Part shown: positions 1 to 12,655 of the stretch, piece by piece
Layout of the letters: the number at the start of each line of letters is the position of its first letter
Numbering within the stretch: the first letter of the stretch is position 1
NCBI GenBank assembly: GCA_025642065.1
Contig: JAODUP010000466.1
Location: 125,001-189,000 of the forward strand
Origin: Paralvinella palmiformis
Taxonomy: Eukaryota; Annelida; Polychaeta; Terebellida; Alvinellidae
Length of the DNA: 64,000 nucleotides
Direction: 5' to 3'
Program-made: the position numbers and the translations under genes
The notes under the pieces: model-generated
What the model saw: only the letters and a program-made list of their open reading frames with translations
Databases searched by the model: none
Told to the model about the DNA's origin: nothing

Positions 1-126
1 CGCGCGTGTGTGGATAATAGAATGCATAACTTTGATTTATCAATCATTTGATGTCGAAGGTTTAGTTTAAGAATGTTGTTTTGAGTAGCAGGGCGTGCGC
101 TCATTTCTAATAGGTTCGTTTTATCC

Positions 127-170
<44 letters not shown>

Positions 171-865
171 GTAATGATTATTTATTAAATAACCGCAAAA
201 TTAATATAGGACTGTGTACTGCGGCTTAGTACCTATACCGTACCAGGGTCAGGTTGTCAAATGTAGTGGGGTGACAGGTTGAAGTATCGGAGGAGGCCCG
301 CAGTACCTAGATGCCTAGGAGCCCGACTAGACGGGAATCAACGAGCATACGTGTAGTTTCACGTATTTCACATCAGTAGATGAAGTTCATTTAGCGTCAC
401 CTTTTTAGTTGCTCCCTAAAGCACCCGTCGGGGTGCTACTAATGGTCAATTTTAAACTTCCAACACGCAATAGCTAACATCTGAGGGATTATTATATTTA
501 AGTCACCAGGTTTTCTTACATATATAATACACCTGACTATATGACGTTTATCGTAGACAGATTTAAAACGGTGTTCCCAAACTTATGCAGTCGGCTAAAT
601 AAAATTAAAAAAACTTTCTGAATGTATATTCTTTGAAAACGATAAAGATATCTGGACAACATTCCAGCATAAACGAAAACTCATACGGTATCCCGAATTT
701 TAACAATGTAGGCACGGAGTCCACAATACCATCGTCCGGATGGGAGAGGAAGCCGTTTCCCAGTTATGCTCTCTCCATCATCATACGGTATTCCGTATTC
801 CATCGTGTCTCGCTCGCTGCTGTCGTTGTCATACCTGAAGTTGTGACTGACACTATAGTACATCA

Positions 866-931
<66 letters not shown>

Positions 932-1302
932 AACCTGCTTCTAAAACCATGTGTAAACCAGTTCGCGTATTATGTTCGTCGTTTGTTATATAATCTAACA
1001 AGGCCCATCGTTTATGGCTGTTCAGCTCACATTAACACTCATGCCAATATGGCGTCCGCTGATAAACATACCGAGAAGGATCAACAATCGAAGGCTTACA
1101 TAAACCATTACTTGATAAACCTCGTAACGCGCGCGCACGCACACACGAGCGCGCGCACACACGGGCACGAGCACGCACACACATGTATACATATAACTAA
1201 TGAAACTCAATAATCCATACAAGGATTTTAGAGAGTCCCAAGGTAACCTGAGAGTATTGGCTTGAGTAAATAGATGTGTAATATCTCACTTAAGTGAAAA
1301 TG

Positions 1303-1344
<42 letters not shown>

Positions 1345-1462
1345 GTGTGTGTGTGTATGTGTGTGTGTGTTGAAAAAAGTACTGGCACAGAGGATACCAA
1401 TTGTGGGTAGAATGCTTGTGTGACTGAGTACATTTACTGAACACACACACAACACACACACA

Positions 1463-1525
<63 letters not shown>
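1..1525. repeat. AT- and CA-microsatellite-rich upstream DNA
   Basis: No gene is visible here. The stretch carries several simple repeats: (AT)n at about 129-169, a longer (AT)n at about 866-929, (AT)n followed by (GT)n at about 1304-1370, (CA)n near 1440, and (AT)n at about 1466-1525. The open frames that cross it translate to Tyr-Ile or Thr-His runs and come from the repeats themselves. The segment at 180-640 is unique-looking AT-rich DNA in which I recognise nothing. Confidence 0.8.
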
Positions 1526-1527
<2 letters not shown>

Positions 1528-1703
1528 GACCTCGTGGTGTAACTAGGAGCGCGTTGGATCACAATTCACTACCACTACAAACTGAGTTCGAATCTCGGCA
1601 TGGGCATATCTGAAGGGTGTTTCATCTTTCATTTCGCTTCATTGCCTTTGGAGGTCGCTCGGGCCATTTGGCCTACCATGTGCACACAATTCAATCAATC
1701 AAT

Positions 1704-1708
<5 letters not shown>
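1526..1708 (+). mobile_element. tRNA-derived SINE, copy 1
   Basis: The 5' part looks like a tRNA promoter region. A box-A-like stretch TGGTGTAACTAGGAG is followed by a box-B-like GAGTTCGAATC about 45 nt later. The body (TTTCATCTTTCATTTCGC, then GCCTTTGGAGGTCGCTCGG and GGCCTACCATGTGCAC) is shared with the minus-strand copy at 12475-12655, and its 3' end with the fragment at 14251. The element ends in (CAAT)n and runs straight into an (AT)n tract. These traits fit a short, non-autonomous element moved by a LINE. It is not an intact tRNA gene, because a paired acceptor stem is not evident. Confidence 0.75.
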
Positions 1709-1746
<38 letters not shown>

Positions 1747-1926
1747 TGTGTGCCTGTATACAAACAGAATCTAAACAATTAATTATCTTCTTTAAAGAAG
1801 AAAATCCGTAAGACGTAAGCATGCTTGACTTCATGATCCGCGGCAATCCGAAGACTTTGATGCATCCTTTTGAACAATCTGTGTGACACCCGAGGTATAT
1901 CTGCAGTAGATACAAGTGGGAGTAGG
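1709..1926. other. (AT)n tract and unassigned DNA between SINE and LINE
   Basis: An (AT)n run directly follows the SINE tail to about 1743. It is followed by about 180 bases of unique sequence in which I recognise nothing. The right edge meets the (GGAT)7 repeat that closes the LINE insertion. Confidence 0.6.
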
Positions 1927-3115
1927 GGATGGATGGATGGATGGATGGATGGATGCTCTTTATTTCCCCTTCCGGGAGTACATAACAAATGTTATGAATA
2001 ACAGTAACTATATATACAGGCATTTACCCACATATATATGATAAAATGTTCATTGCAATGGAAGCGCTTGTCTAGCGCATGACCTCCATTAGATATATCA
2101 GTTCATTTCCAGCTATACAACAAAATTCAATGTAATTATCGATATCATTAAATAAAGAATTATTTTTGGATAAGATAGTATCTAGAAAAACTTGGTCTGT
2201 AGAACTGAGCAATTGAACTTCTTGTTCACAATCTAATGTGTCAAGAATATTGTCCCAGGCTTTAGAGCGTGAATCAACTATTTCTTCGCACCTCATTACA
2301 TAGTGTTCTACGGTATCGGTGTACTCCTGACCACATACTGTACATATATCAGCATTGTCTAACTTCTCTGGGTAGGCCAGAAGCCTCACAGTATTCATCA
2401 AAGATTTTCGACATTCCATTTTACATTTTATGACTGAGTGTAGCACACTAGGACGTAGCGATTCATGAACACGCAGAAACCTATGGGCTCCTTTGTCTAC
2501 AAGCCCTGCTTTCCATCTTCTCTGTTCGTGGGTTAGGATGGCTTGGTCCACTATTTGAGACCACAGTTTCTTGTTTTCTAAAGTGCCTCCTGTGAGATAA
2601 GATAGGACATGTCCTGTCATATCATGCTGGATTATCACCGACCATAAACTGTATGTATAACTTTTCATGTCAACTGTTTGTGGAGCAAATATGATAAAAT
2701 ACAACTGGGAAAGAAAAATATATTTAATTAAATTATCCGGTGGTAGACTACACATTTTATAAATAAATTTCAATTTGCACTTGTCAATAATCCCTGCTAT
2801 TGTTGTCCATCCTAAGAGACCTCTCACTATTTCATCGTGTGTCCTTCTATGTAGACCTTGGATATGCTTTCCAATACGCTTCTGAACTGTTTCGAACACG
2901 TTTAATTCTCTTTTGGGGAGATCACCCCAGACTTCGCAACCATAGAGCATAGAGGGTATTAATAATCTCTGCCACAGGTTACTACATGTCAGTGGCGACA
3001 ATCCCTCTGAATGAAATCCGGAAGCCTTCAGCATGCCAAGGTTAGCGTACCCTTTGTTGGCCATGGTAGTTGTCCTGGCCTGAGATGAGCCGACCAACTG
3101 ACTCACCGATAGGAA
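1927..3115 (-). mobile_element. 5'-truncated non-LTR retrotransposon (LINE), 3' end
   Basis: Read on the minus strand, this is the 3' end of a LINE. The coding part holds the last piece of the reverse transcriptase (thumb side) and the C-terminal zinc-knuckle region. It is followed by about 120 bases of 3' UTR that end AATAAAGAGC and then a tandem (ATCC)7, which is (GGAT)7 at 1927-1954 on the + strand. A short tandem repeat instead of poly(A) is typical of CR1/L2-like lineages, but I cannot fix the clade. The 5' truncation point lies near 3080-3120, where the protein stops looking like reverse transcriptase. The endonuclease and the catalytic RT motifs are absent, so the copy cannot move on its own. 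Confidence 0.8.
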
Positions 3116-3205
3116 GCCCCAAGCGCCCATCCAACACGAAATGAATCGACCAGTCGAATAGCCGCGGCACCAAATAGACGATTGCCTGAATACGTATCTA
3201 TTCAA
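2072..3205 (-). pseudogene. LINE ORF2 remnant: RT C-terminus and zinc knuckle
   Basis: This open frame gives 377 residues and ends with TAG at 2072-2074. Residues 1-30 are probably flanking DNA. From about residue 40 it reads like the end of a LINE reverse transcriptase: LIPSMLYGCEVWG at about 82-94, then a KRIGKHIQGL segment, then a leucine-rich stretch. A C-terminal zinc knuckle follows with the pattern C-x2-C-x9-H-x4-C (Cys288, Cys291, His301, Cys306). The intact C-terminal frame suggests a fairly recent insertion. The YxDD catalytic region is missing, so it is a dead copy. It lies upstream of, and opposite to, the Pax gene and has no evident tie to it. The exact LINE clade is not resolved. 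Confidence 0.8.
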
Positions 3206-5323
3206 AACAGACCACGATATTCACGTGCGCGCGCGCTATTAATTAATTCATGATATTTTTTTCTCTACAAGGACCGCGTCCGTATCGAGAATATCAGTAT
3301 TCGATGGTAATCCTTGTAGTTACAGTGAACGAGCTGTTTATAATTTATGCAGAATATTCCCCACAGAGGTTCCACGGTTGTCGATGTGACCTTCCTCACA
3401 AATGTCCCGATTCCGGGCGACAAAAACTGCTGGCCTTTCAGTTTTAATTATGAAAAAAAAAGCTGTTCATCGGCGAGAGCACCCGTGAACAGCCTATGTC
3501 AACTGAAGTTCCGGTCACGTTCAATTATGTACGATGTCATTCTTGTTGGCACCAATGGCCTATCCTATTTAACCAGGACATCCATTGTTCGCGCTTCTTT
3601 TATGATCCCTCGGTTTATGCGAAAACTTATCATTATTAATTTTAGGCGCTGCTTTGGTCATCGTCTGCGACCACTTGTGTGTCTGGACAAAGCGGGGGGG
3701 GGCGCGCGCGCGCGCGCAGTAAAACTCTTTGGTGCCGCTCTAATCTGGATCTCGTACGGTTTTTGTTTTTAGCCGCTCCGCCTCAGACAATTGTGTACCA
3801 GCGAAATGCGACGGCGTTCGTTGGCGCTACGCCGGCGGGGTCGTCCCTATATATCAATGGGACATAGAATTGGTTTTTCGCGAAGAAAATTGCACACCGG
3901 AGAGGTAACCGGCAACAAACAAAACAACTCGCGGTGAATGAGCGGCCCGCCGACAATGAGCCGCATTTCAGCCGACGAACGGAGCAAATTTATACAAGAC
4001 CGCTATGCAAACATATTTCTTTGCCGCGTATTCCTCGGCCGACCAATTCGGCCCCCGAAGTCCACTCGTCCACCAACGATAGGGAGACGCGCTATTTTTA
4101 CTCGCATTGTCGAGACGAGAGACGGCTTAGAAGTCTGAAGGAAATTCGAGAGAATTATAACTAATTTATCCTCGCAGTCAGTGGTGGACGTATGGCGTAT
4201 GGCCTTCTCTCGGCCTATATACTATACGCGTCTCCTTTATTGTCGAGCCTACATTACCTGTCGCATGTCGAGCCATACTTATTTATATGCATTTGGCCTG
4301 GACCAGATCGGCCACGCTTCGCTGACTAAGAGGACGACACCTTATGAATATTAATGAGCTGGAAAGGTTACAATTCCGGGCGGTTGGGTCGGGATGTCGT
4401 CCGGGGGGTTGGGAGACGGCTCCTGGTGTCGTCCGCGCGCTCGGCTCGGCCATCGGCCGCCGGCTAACAGTAATTCCTCAACGGGCAGAATAAAATGACG
4501 TCCAAAGCCCGGACACGGCTCGCCGGCGCTCGGAAATGAACTTCGCCCGACAACCTGTTACACCTAAACTAGGTCGCCAGTCGACCGTGCCATTGTGCGT
4601 TTGTCATTCCACGGCGAAGTATAACGTTTGCGTATACGCCGTGCGTATATCGCGCCTATTGTTGTACATAGAAATGTGTGTATGGCTGTTCGGTGGGTGG
4701 TTCGTTCTCCGATGGCTTTGGGTGGGTGTTTGATGCCGTAAAGCGATCGTGGAGTTTCTTTCCACCCGAGCAAGTAAGTATTGGAATGTAAATTGCCGAG
4801 GCCTCGGGGTGGGGGTGGTCGGGCGGCGGGGGGGGGGTGTGGTTCTCCGACGGGGTACGTTATACATATATAGCCCGGTATACTAGCGTATGTATATATG
4901 TATGGGTGTGTGAACGTCTCCTCTTTTCTACTTTAGACTCTGTTTGCTGACGGTGGGACGCTCGGCTGGCTTTCTGGTCTCGCGCGTTCACGGAGAGTTA
5001 GGCCACGAGGTATGACCAAGGCGTGATTCAGCTTGTGTGCGTCGTGCGTGCGGTGTGTGTGTGTGCGCGTATATGTATATCGGTCCGAGCTTGGCGTTGG
5101 TATACTCAATGTCTTGGTTGGCTAGCCAAGGCGAGAAAAGTAAGCCGTACTCTCGGAAGCGGAACCACGAAAACATTCGCTCTCGTCGCAGCTTCGATCC
5201 GGAGCCGTGAACACTGTGTACTTAACGGCGAATACTTCAAGCAGAACACCGAAAACATTGGCGACGGCGAGTGGTCGGTGACCTTGTCTCTTAAGTTTAC
5301 GATTGTGCTTACTGGAGCCTAAC
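3206..5323 (+). promoter_or_regulatory. GC-rich upstream region and 5' UTR of first exon A
   Basis: The base composition shifts from AT-rich to CpG- and GC-rich from about 3700, as in an animal CpG-type promoter. A TATA-like TATATAG occurs at 4866-4872. There is a G-run near 4827-4840 and a possible non-coding donor (GTAAGC) near 5140. The stop TGA at 5279-5281 lies in frame with the ATG at 5324, so the coding exon starts there. Nothing marks the exact transcription start. The short frames in this stretch have no recognisable product. Confidence 0.35.
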
Positions 5324-5582
5324 ATGTCTCAGGCCGACAGCGCCGGAACTATGGTCTTAGCATCGCCTGTCCAGTCGCAGGTCCAGACCCAGCTGTCGAC
5401 GCAGTATCAGAACCACGTGTCCCAGCTGCCTCAGGTGCAGGTGGTCGTCACCTCCGGCATTCCGGACGCTTCGCAGATCCAGGCGCTGCCGTCGCTCGTT
5501 GCCCAATCCCAGGCCACAACGATCCAGGTTCAGGTGCCGAACACGATCATCCAGACATCGCCGGGCAACAAAGTTGGCAAAG
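5324..5582 (+). CDS. Pax2/5/8: Pax2/5/8 candidate first coding exon A (Q-rich N-terminus)
   Basis: The ATG at 5324 has A at -3 and an in-frame stop at 5279, and opens 86 codons plus one base. It ends at the donor AAAG|GTAGGG (5583). The phase-1 end fits the GT that opens the paired-domain exon at 51593, giving Lys-Gly-His-Gly-Gly-Val-Asn-Gln, the normal start of a Pax2/5/8 paired domain. The peptide begins MSQADSAGTM and is rich in Gln, Val and Ser (for example QVQVVVTSGIPD and TTIQVQVPN), like the glutamine-rich activation segments of many transcription factors. It has no signal peptide or membrane segment. The intron to the shared exon would be about 46 kb. I infer an alternative promoter. 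It could instead be the first exon of another gene, and only a cDNA would settle that. Confidence 0.62.
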
Positions 5583-7586
5583 GTAGGGTACATTTGTATT
5601 AGTATTTACTAACTTGTGTATGTTTGTGTGTGTATGTTCGCGTGTGTGTGTGAACTACTACGATTAATAACCGGATGTTATGTTATCGTTGAAGTTTCTT
5701 CTCATACACACAGTAACACGTGCTGGGTTAGTTGTAATACAAGACGTAAATGGTGATCATTTCATCATTAATGGTTTCATATACGTAAATACGTTACAGG
5801 TACGCGTATGTACGATACTTACACACACACACACATACACACACATATGCAGTAATGTTGGGGGGGGGGGGCTGTTTGGTTTACAACTTTCCAGTTAAAG
5901 CTAGCGGATTATACTACCGTGTAAATACTTATCGCAATATTGCATGTTTTTATTCAGAAAAAAAGTTACACATCAATAGATTACTTAAGAACTGCGTTTT
6001 CGGATTGCTCCTCGTAGTGGCGTTATTGGGAGAACTTATTTATTATCAGTGCTTACTTTATATCGAAGAAACATTGTTTGTTTGTGAACCACGCCTGCTC
6101 CAAGTCTGACGGCAGTGAAGCCCGTCGTCGTACATCCGAAACGCTGTCGATTATAACTTTATTCCAACAAAGGAAATGCAATACACGCAGTCTGCATTCT
6201 CTGTAATCGATTGTACTCGTCGCAGCCCGATTATTGCAGTTCTTTCTGAAGATGTCGGCGTTATTATCTGTGTTCCTTTCACGCTTGCAGCTGATTGTTT
6301 ATTTATGAAATCAGGTTATATCAATAGCTATTCGTCCGTGTTTGTGATGAAAGACACATGCTGTAAGGTATCACACAAAAGTGTGTGTGTGATGTTTACA
6401 CGTCGCAGAAAATTCCATATTTATGACACCTTATGATTAATGACTGTTGGCCTCTTTTTTTTAAAACTTTTCTGTATGATAAACAGTCATGTATTTAACA
6501 TTCTATATGTGTCCCGAGTTAATAACCAGGTTAGCGGATCACTTACAATTCCAGTAGCTTTGTAAGTAAGTGTCAGATTGTAGCGCGGATGTTGCCGTTG
6601 CCAAGAACGTAAAAATTGGTTACCACGTAACTAACGTCAGTATCGGCCATGTTCCGGTACGTTCATTTTAATTATACTACTTCGCTCACGGTGTGATGAT
6701 AAAAGAGACGTCCCAAAGCGTTCTAAAGTCACATGTTTCTAGGAATGTGTTTTGAACCGAGTGCAATGTTCCGGATCATAGGCCACAGGTGTTGACGCGT
6801 CTTGTTCGGCGCGGGTGCGTGACAGGCATAACACACGAATTGTCCGCGCTGCATCGGTGCCTATATAACACCAGAAACCTTGTATAAATATGGAACTAAC
6901 AAGCAGACTAACACCGAACTGACGAGCAGGTCTTTTGGCGTTGAAGTCCCCCCCCCCGGAGGCGGTCAAGTATTTGTGTACACTTCGAAGAAATGTCCAC
7001 ACGGCGTAACTTGGAAGGCAATACTACGGCTGCTGTGTTTGCTAAAGAAGCAAATTATGTTGGTACAAGGAATACAGCGAGGAAATGGCTATTGTTCGCC
7101 TAGAAATACATTGTTTCATGGACATACGACCGATATTTTGGCCAAATCTTTGATGTGTCACGATGTGCGCGGTCTATTTTCTTCTCGACGTCGACGAATG
7201 GCACCCTGAATCTAGCAGGCTACGCCAAACGATGACATATATATCGTGTAATTGCTACTATAGTTGTCTGTTGGAGGTTGTGTTGACAACGAGATCTAAA
7301 CTAGACCAGTTTACAGCCAGCGCCCGTCATTGCTATAGAATGTATTTGCCGAAAATCAAATGTGAGTGTTTCGCCAGAAGTGATATGATTAAGTCATTCA
7401 GGATTGATTGCTATAGTTCCCCTTTCCGGTCTAGGCTTGCGCGTGGTGTTACCTATCTGAATACATAAACACACAGATACGTGCACACACTAGAAGGATT
7501 AAATGTGCGGTAGAAGTTGGACGAAAATAGTCTACACAATATTGTTATTGGCTAACGATGAAATCGCGCACATTGATACACTAGAA

Positions 7587-7730
7587 TGGTGAGACATTAC
7601 GCGCGTCTCACTATGAAAACTTCTGAATTCAACCCCTGATGAATCGTCCATAGTTTGAATTATATGTGCCAATGGCTTAATATCTGTTCCAGTGCTTTAT
7701 TCCACAATAAAATACACACGCACACCGTTT
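7587..7730 (+). repeat. Dispersed repeat family R, copy 1
   Basis: This segment resembles 45233-45400. Both start with TGGTGAGACATTAC. Both then carry ATGAAAA, a core CCCCTGA-GAATCGTCCA followed by AGTTTGAATT, then TATCTGT, a TGCYTTATT block and a CA-rich tail. The shared order of blocks with scattered substitutions marks two old copies of one interspersed element of about 140 bp, perhaps the 3' half of a SINE. I see no coding capacity. Confidence 0.6.
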
Positions 7731-8403
7731 CATAATTCGCTAACTAATTATTGTTTCGCCGATAACAGCAAATAACAGTACTGTTTTTGCTGAATCCTTA
7801 CCATATATAAGTAAATCCTTGGAGCGCAGTAACTGTCCAAAGGCACTAACTAGCCTGTGGTTATTACATGTATATTGGTATATGGGATATGGTAACTGTG
7901 GAATATACGTCCGAACGTGTACAGCTGTACTACATGTAGTCCGTTTGTAATTGAATATTTGTCGGTTTGATTTGTCAAAGATGTCTTCTCATCACCAATG
8001 CCCCCTTTACATTATATTCAGTGGCTGGAGTATATTTTGTGGGATACAAACACATTCTCTTTGCAGGAATGCATAATTAATGGACAAAAACGCTTAATAA
8101 AGGCAGCCACATTTCTCCGCGTTCTCTAACTGCTGTTTGTACAAGAAAACACGCAGATAACGATCTGAATCAGACGTTTAGACCGCTGCATCTTTCCTTT
8201 GTGAAGCTGTTTCTTTTCAGAATTATGAACACCAATTATTTTTCGATTACTGCGATGTCTGATGTTATGCTACTGACTGTCAGATGTCGCGATAGATGTC
8301 TGTAAGCCAAGGCTGGATGGAAAAATTCCTCCTAGCTAACACGGTGATGCTTAGCGTAGACGCCTGGTGGATGAAGCCGTCTCCCGCGGGGACTTCAACG
8401 GCG

Positions 8404-8437
<34 letters not shown>

Positions 8438-11400
8438 TCCATGACAGTTGCTTTTGTATTGAGGAGTTGAGATTTCCAATGGCTGCTTCATTAGATGGCT
8501 ATTGTGTACGTCACGTGACACCCGATAGGCTGTAAGAATAATTGCGCCCGGTTCATCTCGGACTCCGCGTGTATGCGCGACTCTGACATCGCCTGAACAA
8601 AACCCGTACACTCGACAGTGAGTATTTCTACGAATGCACCCGGGTTCGCCCAAGACCGGGACCACAAACCCTCACCGAGGCATACACCTGGGCGCCTATT
8701 CGTCACAAACGATTATTAAAAACAAACGTTCTGTAGGAGATCTCTACCGATGAGGTATACTGATAAAATTCGTATTATAACGGCTGATACAAAGTTGATA
8801 ATTTGTTTCCTGATGGTTCGCCTTCACGGTGTAGTCGTAGGTACTCGTCGGCTTACGTACACGGCATGAATTCAAAACCACGTTTGTAAAATCGCACATC
8901 TGTACACACTATAGAATAAAGCCTAGTTTAAAGGTATTTCTTATTCGCTAAACTGTAATTGTAAAGGCTGGCGCATTATAATTGTTCTCGCCGTATAATA
9001 ATAGCCGCTGGCATTCGTCTGTCTGGCCATAAGTGTAATCGCCTAGCTTTCAGAGTACCAGCATAAATACTAAACAACACAGTTCATGCTTCTTAGAAGC
9101 ATTAAGAGAAATAGCCTGCTTGAAATGGGAAAATTAAGACGACGAATGGCGTCTAAGGCTCTTGTTTGGTTTCGTAGGAGATGGAATGATTGTAACTTTG
9201 TTATTCTTGTCTAGTCGTGAGGGGGCCGCCCCGCTATTTTCCAAATAGACGGGGAGATGCTCTGTAGTAGTAATATCCGAATTTAACTGGCTTACCTGTC
9301 TCACATAAATGATACTTTATGGTATGCTGAGTGCAAACTTCTTGTTCGGCCTGCACTTTTGTTGGAGAAAGGAAATACAAGGGGGAGCTATTAATAAAGA
9401 GGCATATTAAACTTGAGTTAGCGTAGACTCTAACGTATTTCGATAGGGCATTTGACAAAATATGGCGTGGTCGTGAAGAAACTATCTTTACATCTATATC
9501 TGAGAAAGTGCCACCATATACGTATTCTGAAACACACTAGGGAAGAGACAAGTCTTTGAAGAGTGAATTATATCAACATCTCGTTGAATTAATCACACAA
9601 ATATATGGCTGAAAATAACGGCGCGGGGGTTACTAAAATCGTTCAGCGGTTTGATATATTATATGTAACATTTATTATTGTTCTGCTATGAATTCAATAT
9701 AAACCTAAGTTCACTCGATGCTCGCCTGGCCTATTCATCACCCAAGCCTATACGGTGGCACCGCGTCGGTGTAGGCTGGATACGCCTCGGTTCATTCGCT
9801 GCATAGAGATCAGAGAAACGGTGGCAGCGTTTCATACATCTCGCCGTCACACAAAGCTATCTTCAGCATTATCTGATCTCTTGAAATCACAGTAAAGATG
9901 TTACGGTTCTGGCTACCTTTAACCTTGTATCTTATATTGTTATTGTGCATTAACTTAGGCTGTGTACAATTTACGTTGACAATAAAAAGCCGCAGAAGAG
10001 CGCCTTCTTTTGCCGGGCCACGCTTCTCTTTGAGAAGCGTTTGACAGGGTTTGTTCCGTTTTTTTCTAGCAGGCTTGTATTGCCCCCTTTCTTAGTCGAA
10101 TAATCTTTTATGTGGCCATGTTTTCATTGTGTTGGAGTTATTCACAGCGGGATAAAAGTTAGTATTTTTACAGTAATTTGTTTCATTGTGCGTGAGCGAA
10201 GCATTTTAATCTTTCCAAAAAAAAAAAACGGGTCCAATAAATGGAACTGTAAGAACTGCATGTGCGAACGCTTTTAAATAAATATCTCTGACGAAGAGTG
10301 AACTATTAGTTACCCGAAGGGCAGTAATTTATTACAAACTTAACGGTTCGTTTCGTCACACGTCCGACAGTCGGTTCCTCGTTGGGATCATGCCATTTTC
10401 AATAACTAGTGTCTTTCACTTGCAGCAAAACTCGCTCTTATTGCTACTTCATGTATTTATACACGAACAGAGAAAGTACATGAAATAATTATGCTACTAA
10501 ATTCAGTATCCTTCCTGCAGTTATAAATATCGTGCGATATTTACTGTCGTACGTATTGTAAGCGTCTGTATGTTGGTGCTGTTAATATGGATGACCTTCC
10601 GACGGCTGCTAGCGAGTGATCGTTTTTGCAACGTTCTTCGTACTTTGGGGGAAAGTTCAGTGGACAAATTACAGTAGCCCCTCATCTAATCTGGCATTCA
10701 GCCTGTGAGAAGCGCGCATTTGTTTATGTAGGTGACCGAAAGCGGTGTGTGCGAGACCCTATTGTCAGCTTGGACAACGGACGACAAAGGACGGCTTCTC
10801 GAAGAACACTGTCAAAGGGGGACATCCTCTCCGGGGTGTCTGGGGCTGATGTATAGCCAGGCTATTAAACAGGAGTCGTAAATATAAGAAGATACCAGGG
10901 CGCTGGCTTGTATAGACGTGTGGTGAAATGTCTGCCAGCCCCCGTGCATGCGACATTCTCATTAAATCTAGTTCGTAGTGCAAATGCCAGTTTTATCGCC
11001 GGGCAGCTTCGCAATGTGCATTGTGCTGTGGAAATGAGGAATCCCCGACGTGTTATAGACCTGGCAAGAGCCTTTGACAAGTTTTGTATATTGTTGGCGC
11101 ACTCTGTTATTTGGAAGGCGCCTAATTCGGGGTTGAGCTGTGAGAAAAGGACACAAATTGATAAATGCACGCACTTTGCCACACAAGGTATCATGCAGTA
11201 GGTGTATGGGGGGATGGGGGAGGCGTTCATGATGAAATGACAGTAGCTCAAATACAGAAAAGTATAACTGGACATTACTCGTTAATAATAATGTATATTG
11301 TGTATCATTACTCATTACTAATAATAAAAAGTTGGTTATGGGCAATTTCGTCATATATTTTTGTGCACGTGTGTATGTATGGGGGAACACTTTGAAGCTA

Positions 11401-11461
11401 CCTTGAAACATTTAATAAGAAGACAACAATATTGGACCAAAGTGAAAAAATTATGTGGATA

Positions 11462-11462
11462 T

Positions 11463-11531
<69 letters not shown>

Positions 11532-11640
11532 GCGCGCGCGCGAGCGAGAGAGAGAGAGAGAGAGGGGTTCGGGGTTGGCGGTGCCCAATAGGCGATAGCC
11601 AAGGGTCTGTACCCCAAATTTCAACAACAGCAAGAGTGAG

Positions 11641-11681
<41 letters not shown>
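11462..11681. repeat. Compound microsatellite (CA)n-(CG)n-(GA)n and (AT)n-(GA)n
   Basis: A (CA)n run of about 68 bases passes into CGCGCGCG and then (GA)n to about 11563. After 75 bases of unique sequence an (AT)n and a (GA)n tract follow to about 11681. Alternating purine-pyrimidine DNA of this length can form Z-DNA. The several frames crossing it are repeat by-products. Confidence 0.9.
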
Positions 11682-11682
<1 letters not shown>

Positions 11683-12224
11683 CGCGTGTATGGTACTACT
11701 AATTACGTTAACAACACGATCTTTAGATTTAAGTTTGCGGTATTTCCTTTATCTAACTAAGTCATCTCTGCTGATAGAGGGTCGTAGTCACAGTTCGTTC
11801 GTTATATTATGTCTATGTTGTTAACAAGTACAGCCCTTCAGCCCCAAATAATTATTCTTCTCGTCTCGTTTTGATGCCGTCGGTTGTGTTATGAGGTCCT
11901 AGAGTTTTGGTTTGACTTTCACCTGTGGCTCGTTTTCTGTCGTTTTGATGCCCATGCAGTCATTAGCCGAAAGTAAAGCCCCCCCCCCCCCCATCACTCG
12001 AACTAGAGGGGTAGAAAGAAGTAGAGCTGAACTATTCTGAGGGTAGTCACTGACGGTTCTTTGTGCCCTTAGATGTTCTTTAACGGCTTAGTTTTTTTAT
12101 GAAGCGAGAGCCACATTTAACGTGATTAGCCCTCTACCCAGGAAATGTAATACGCCTCCCAATGTTGAGAGCCGAGAAACTGGTCCCTGGTTTGACAAGT
12201 GGATGGAAATGGGGTGACGGATTC

Positions 12225-12300
12225 ACAACTCTCGATTGGGAAGCGAACGCAGCCATACTGTAGTGTCGTGCACTCTATCCACTGCACCATGCCTGGAGTT
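12225..12300 (-). mobile_element. tRNA-like SINE head, second type
   Basis: On the minus strand the sequence GGCATGGTGCAGTGGATAG resembles a tRNA box A. CTGCGTTCGCTTCCC, about 40 nt further, resembles a box B. The downstream body, toward about 12060 on the + strand, contains CCGTTAAAGAACATCTAAGG. This is consistent with a second SINE lineage, since it lacks the body shared by the copies at 1526 and 12475. The 3' end of the element is not clear, so only the head is marked. Confidence 0.5.
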
Positions 12301-12406
12301 ATTATTTCGTGACTTATCGTTTACTGTAGGCTGATGTTTAAATGACGTCATAGTGGCATTCTCGCTAGAAAGGAGGTCATTCGGTACACCGTGGGAGTAC
12401 TAGTTG

Positions 12407-12438
<32 letters not shown>

Positions 12439-12474
12439 TTATCAGTAGTAGTAGTAATATTAGTGATGATGATG

Positions 12475-12655
12475 ATGATTGATATTTTACGGCCACTTTT
12501 GTGCACAAGGTAGGCTAAATGGGCCGAGCGACTTCCAAAGGTAATGAGACGAAGTGAAAGACGAAACAACCTTCACATATGCCCACGCCGGGATTAGAAC
12601 ACGGGTGGAAGTGATCTGTGGTCCAGCACGCTACCGCTAGACCACGGGGGGGCGC
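12475..12655 (-). mobile_element. tRNA-derived SINE, copy 2
   Basis: On the minus strand the head reads CGTGGTCTAGCGGTAGCGTG (box A). A diverged box B (GTGTTCTAATCCC) follows, then the same body as the copy at 1526: GGGCATATGTGAAGG, TCGTCTTTCACTTCG, CCTTTGGAAGTCGCTCGG and AGCCTACCTTGTGCAC. The 3' end is GTGGCCGTAAAATATCAATC followed by (ATC)n. The (GAT)n and (ACT)n microsatellites to its left on the + strand appear to have grown from the tail. Confidence 0.8.

Noticed and set aside
1526..1610. Possible true tRNA gene
   Set aside because: Box A and B are present but there is no clear acceptor stem, and the sequence continues into a SINE body found elsewhere.
10865..11411. Overlapping minus-strand frames of 136 and 147 residues
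   Set aside because: They overlap one another and opposite-strand frames, have no motif, and no start or splice support.
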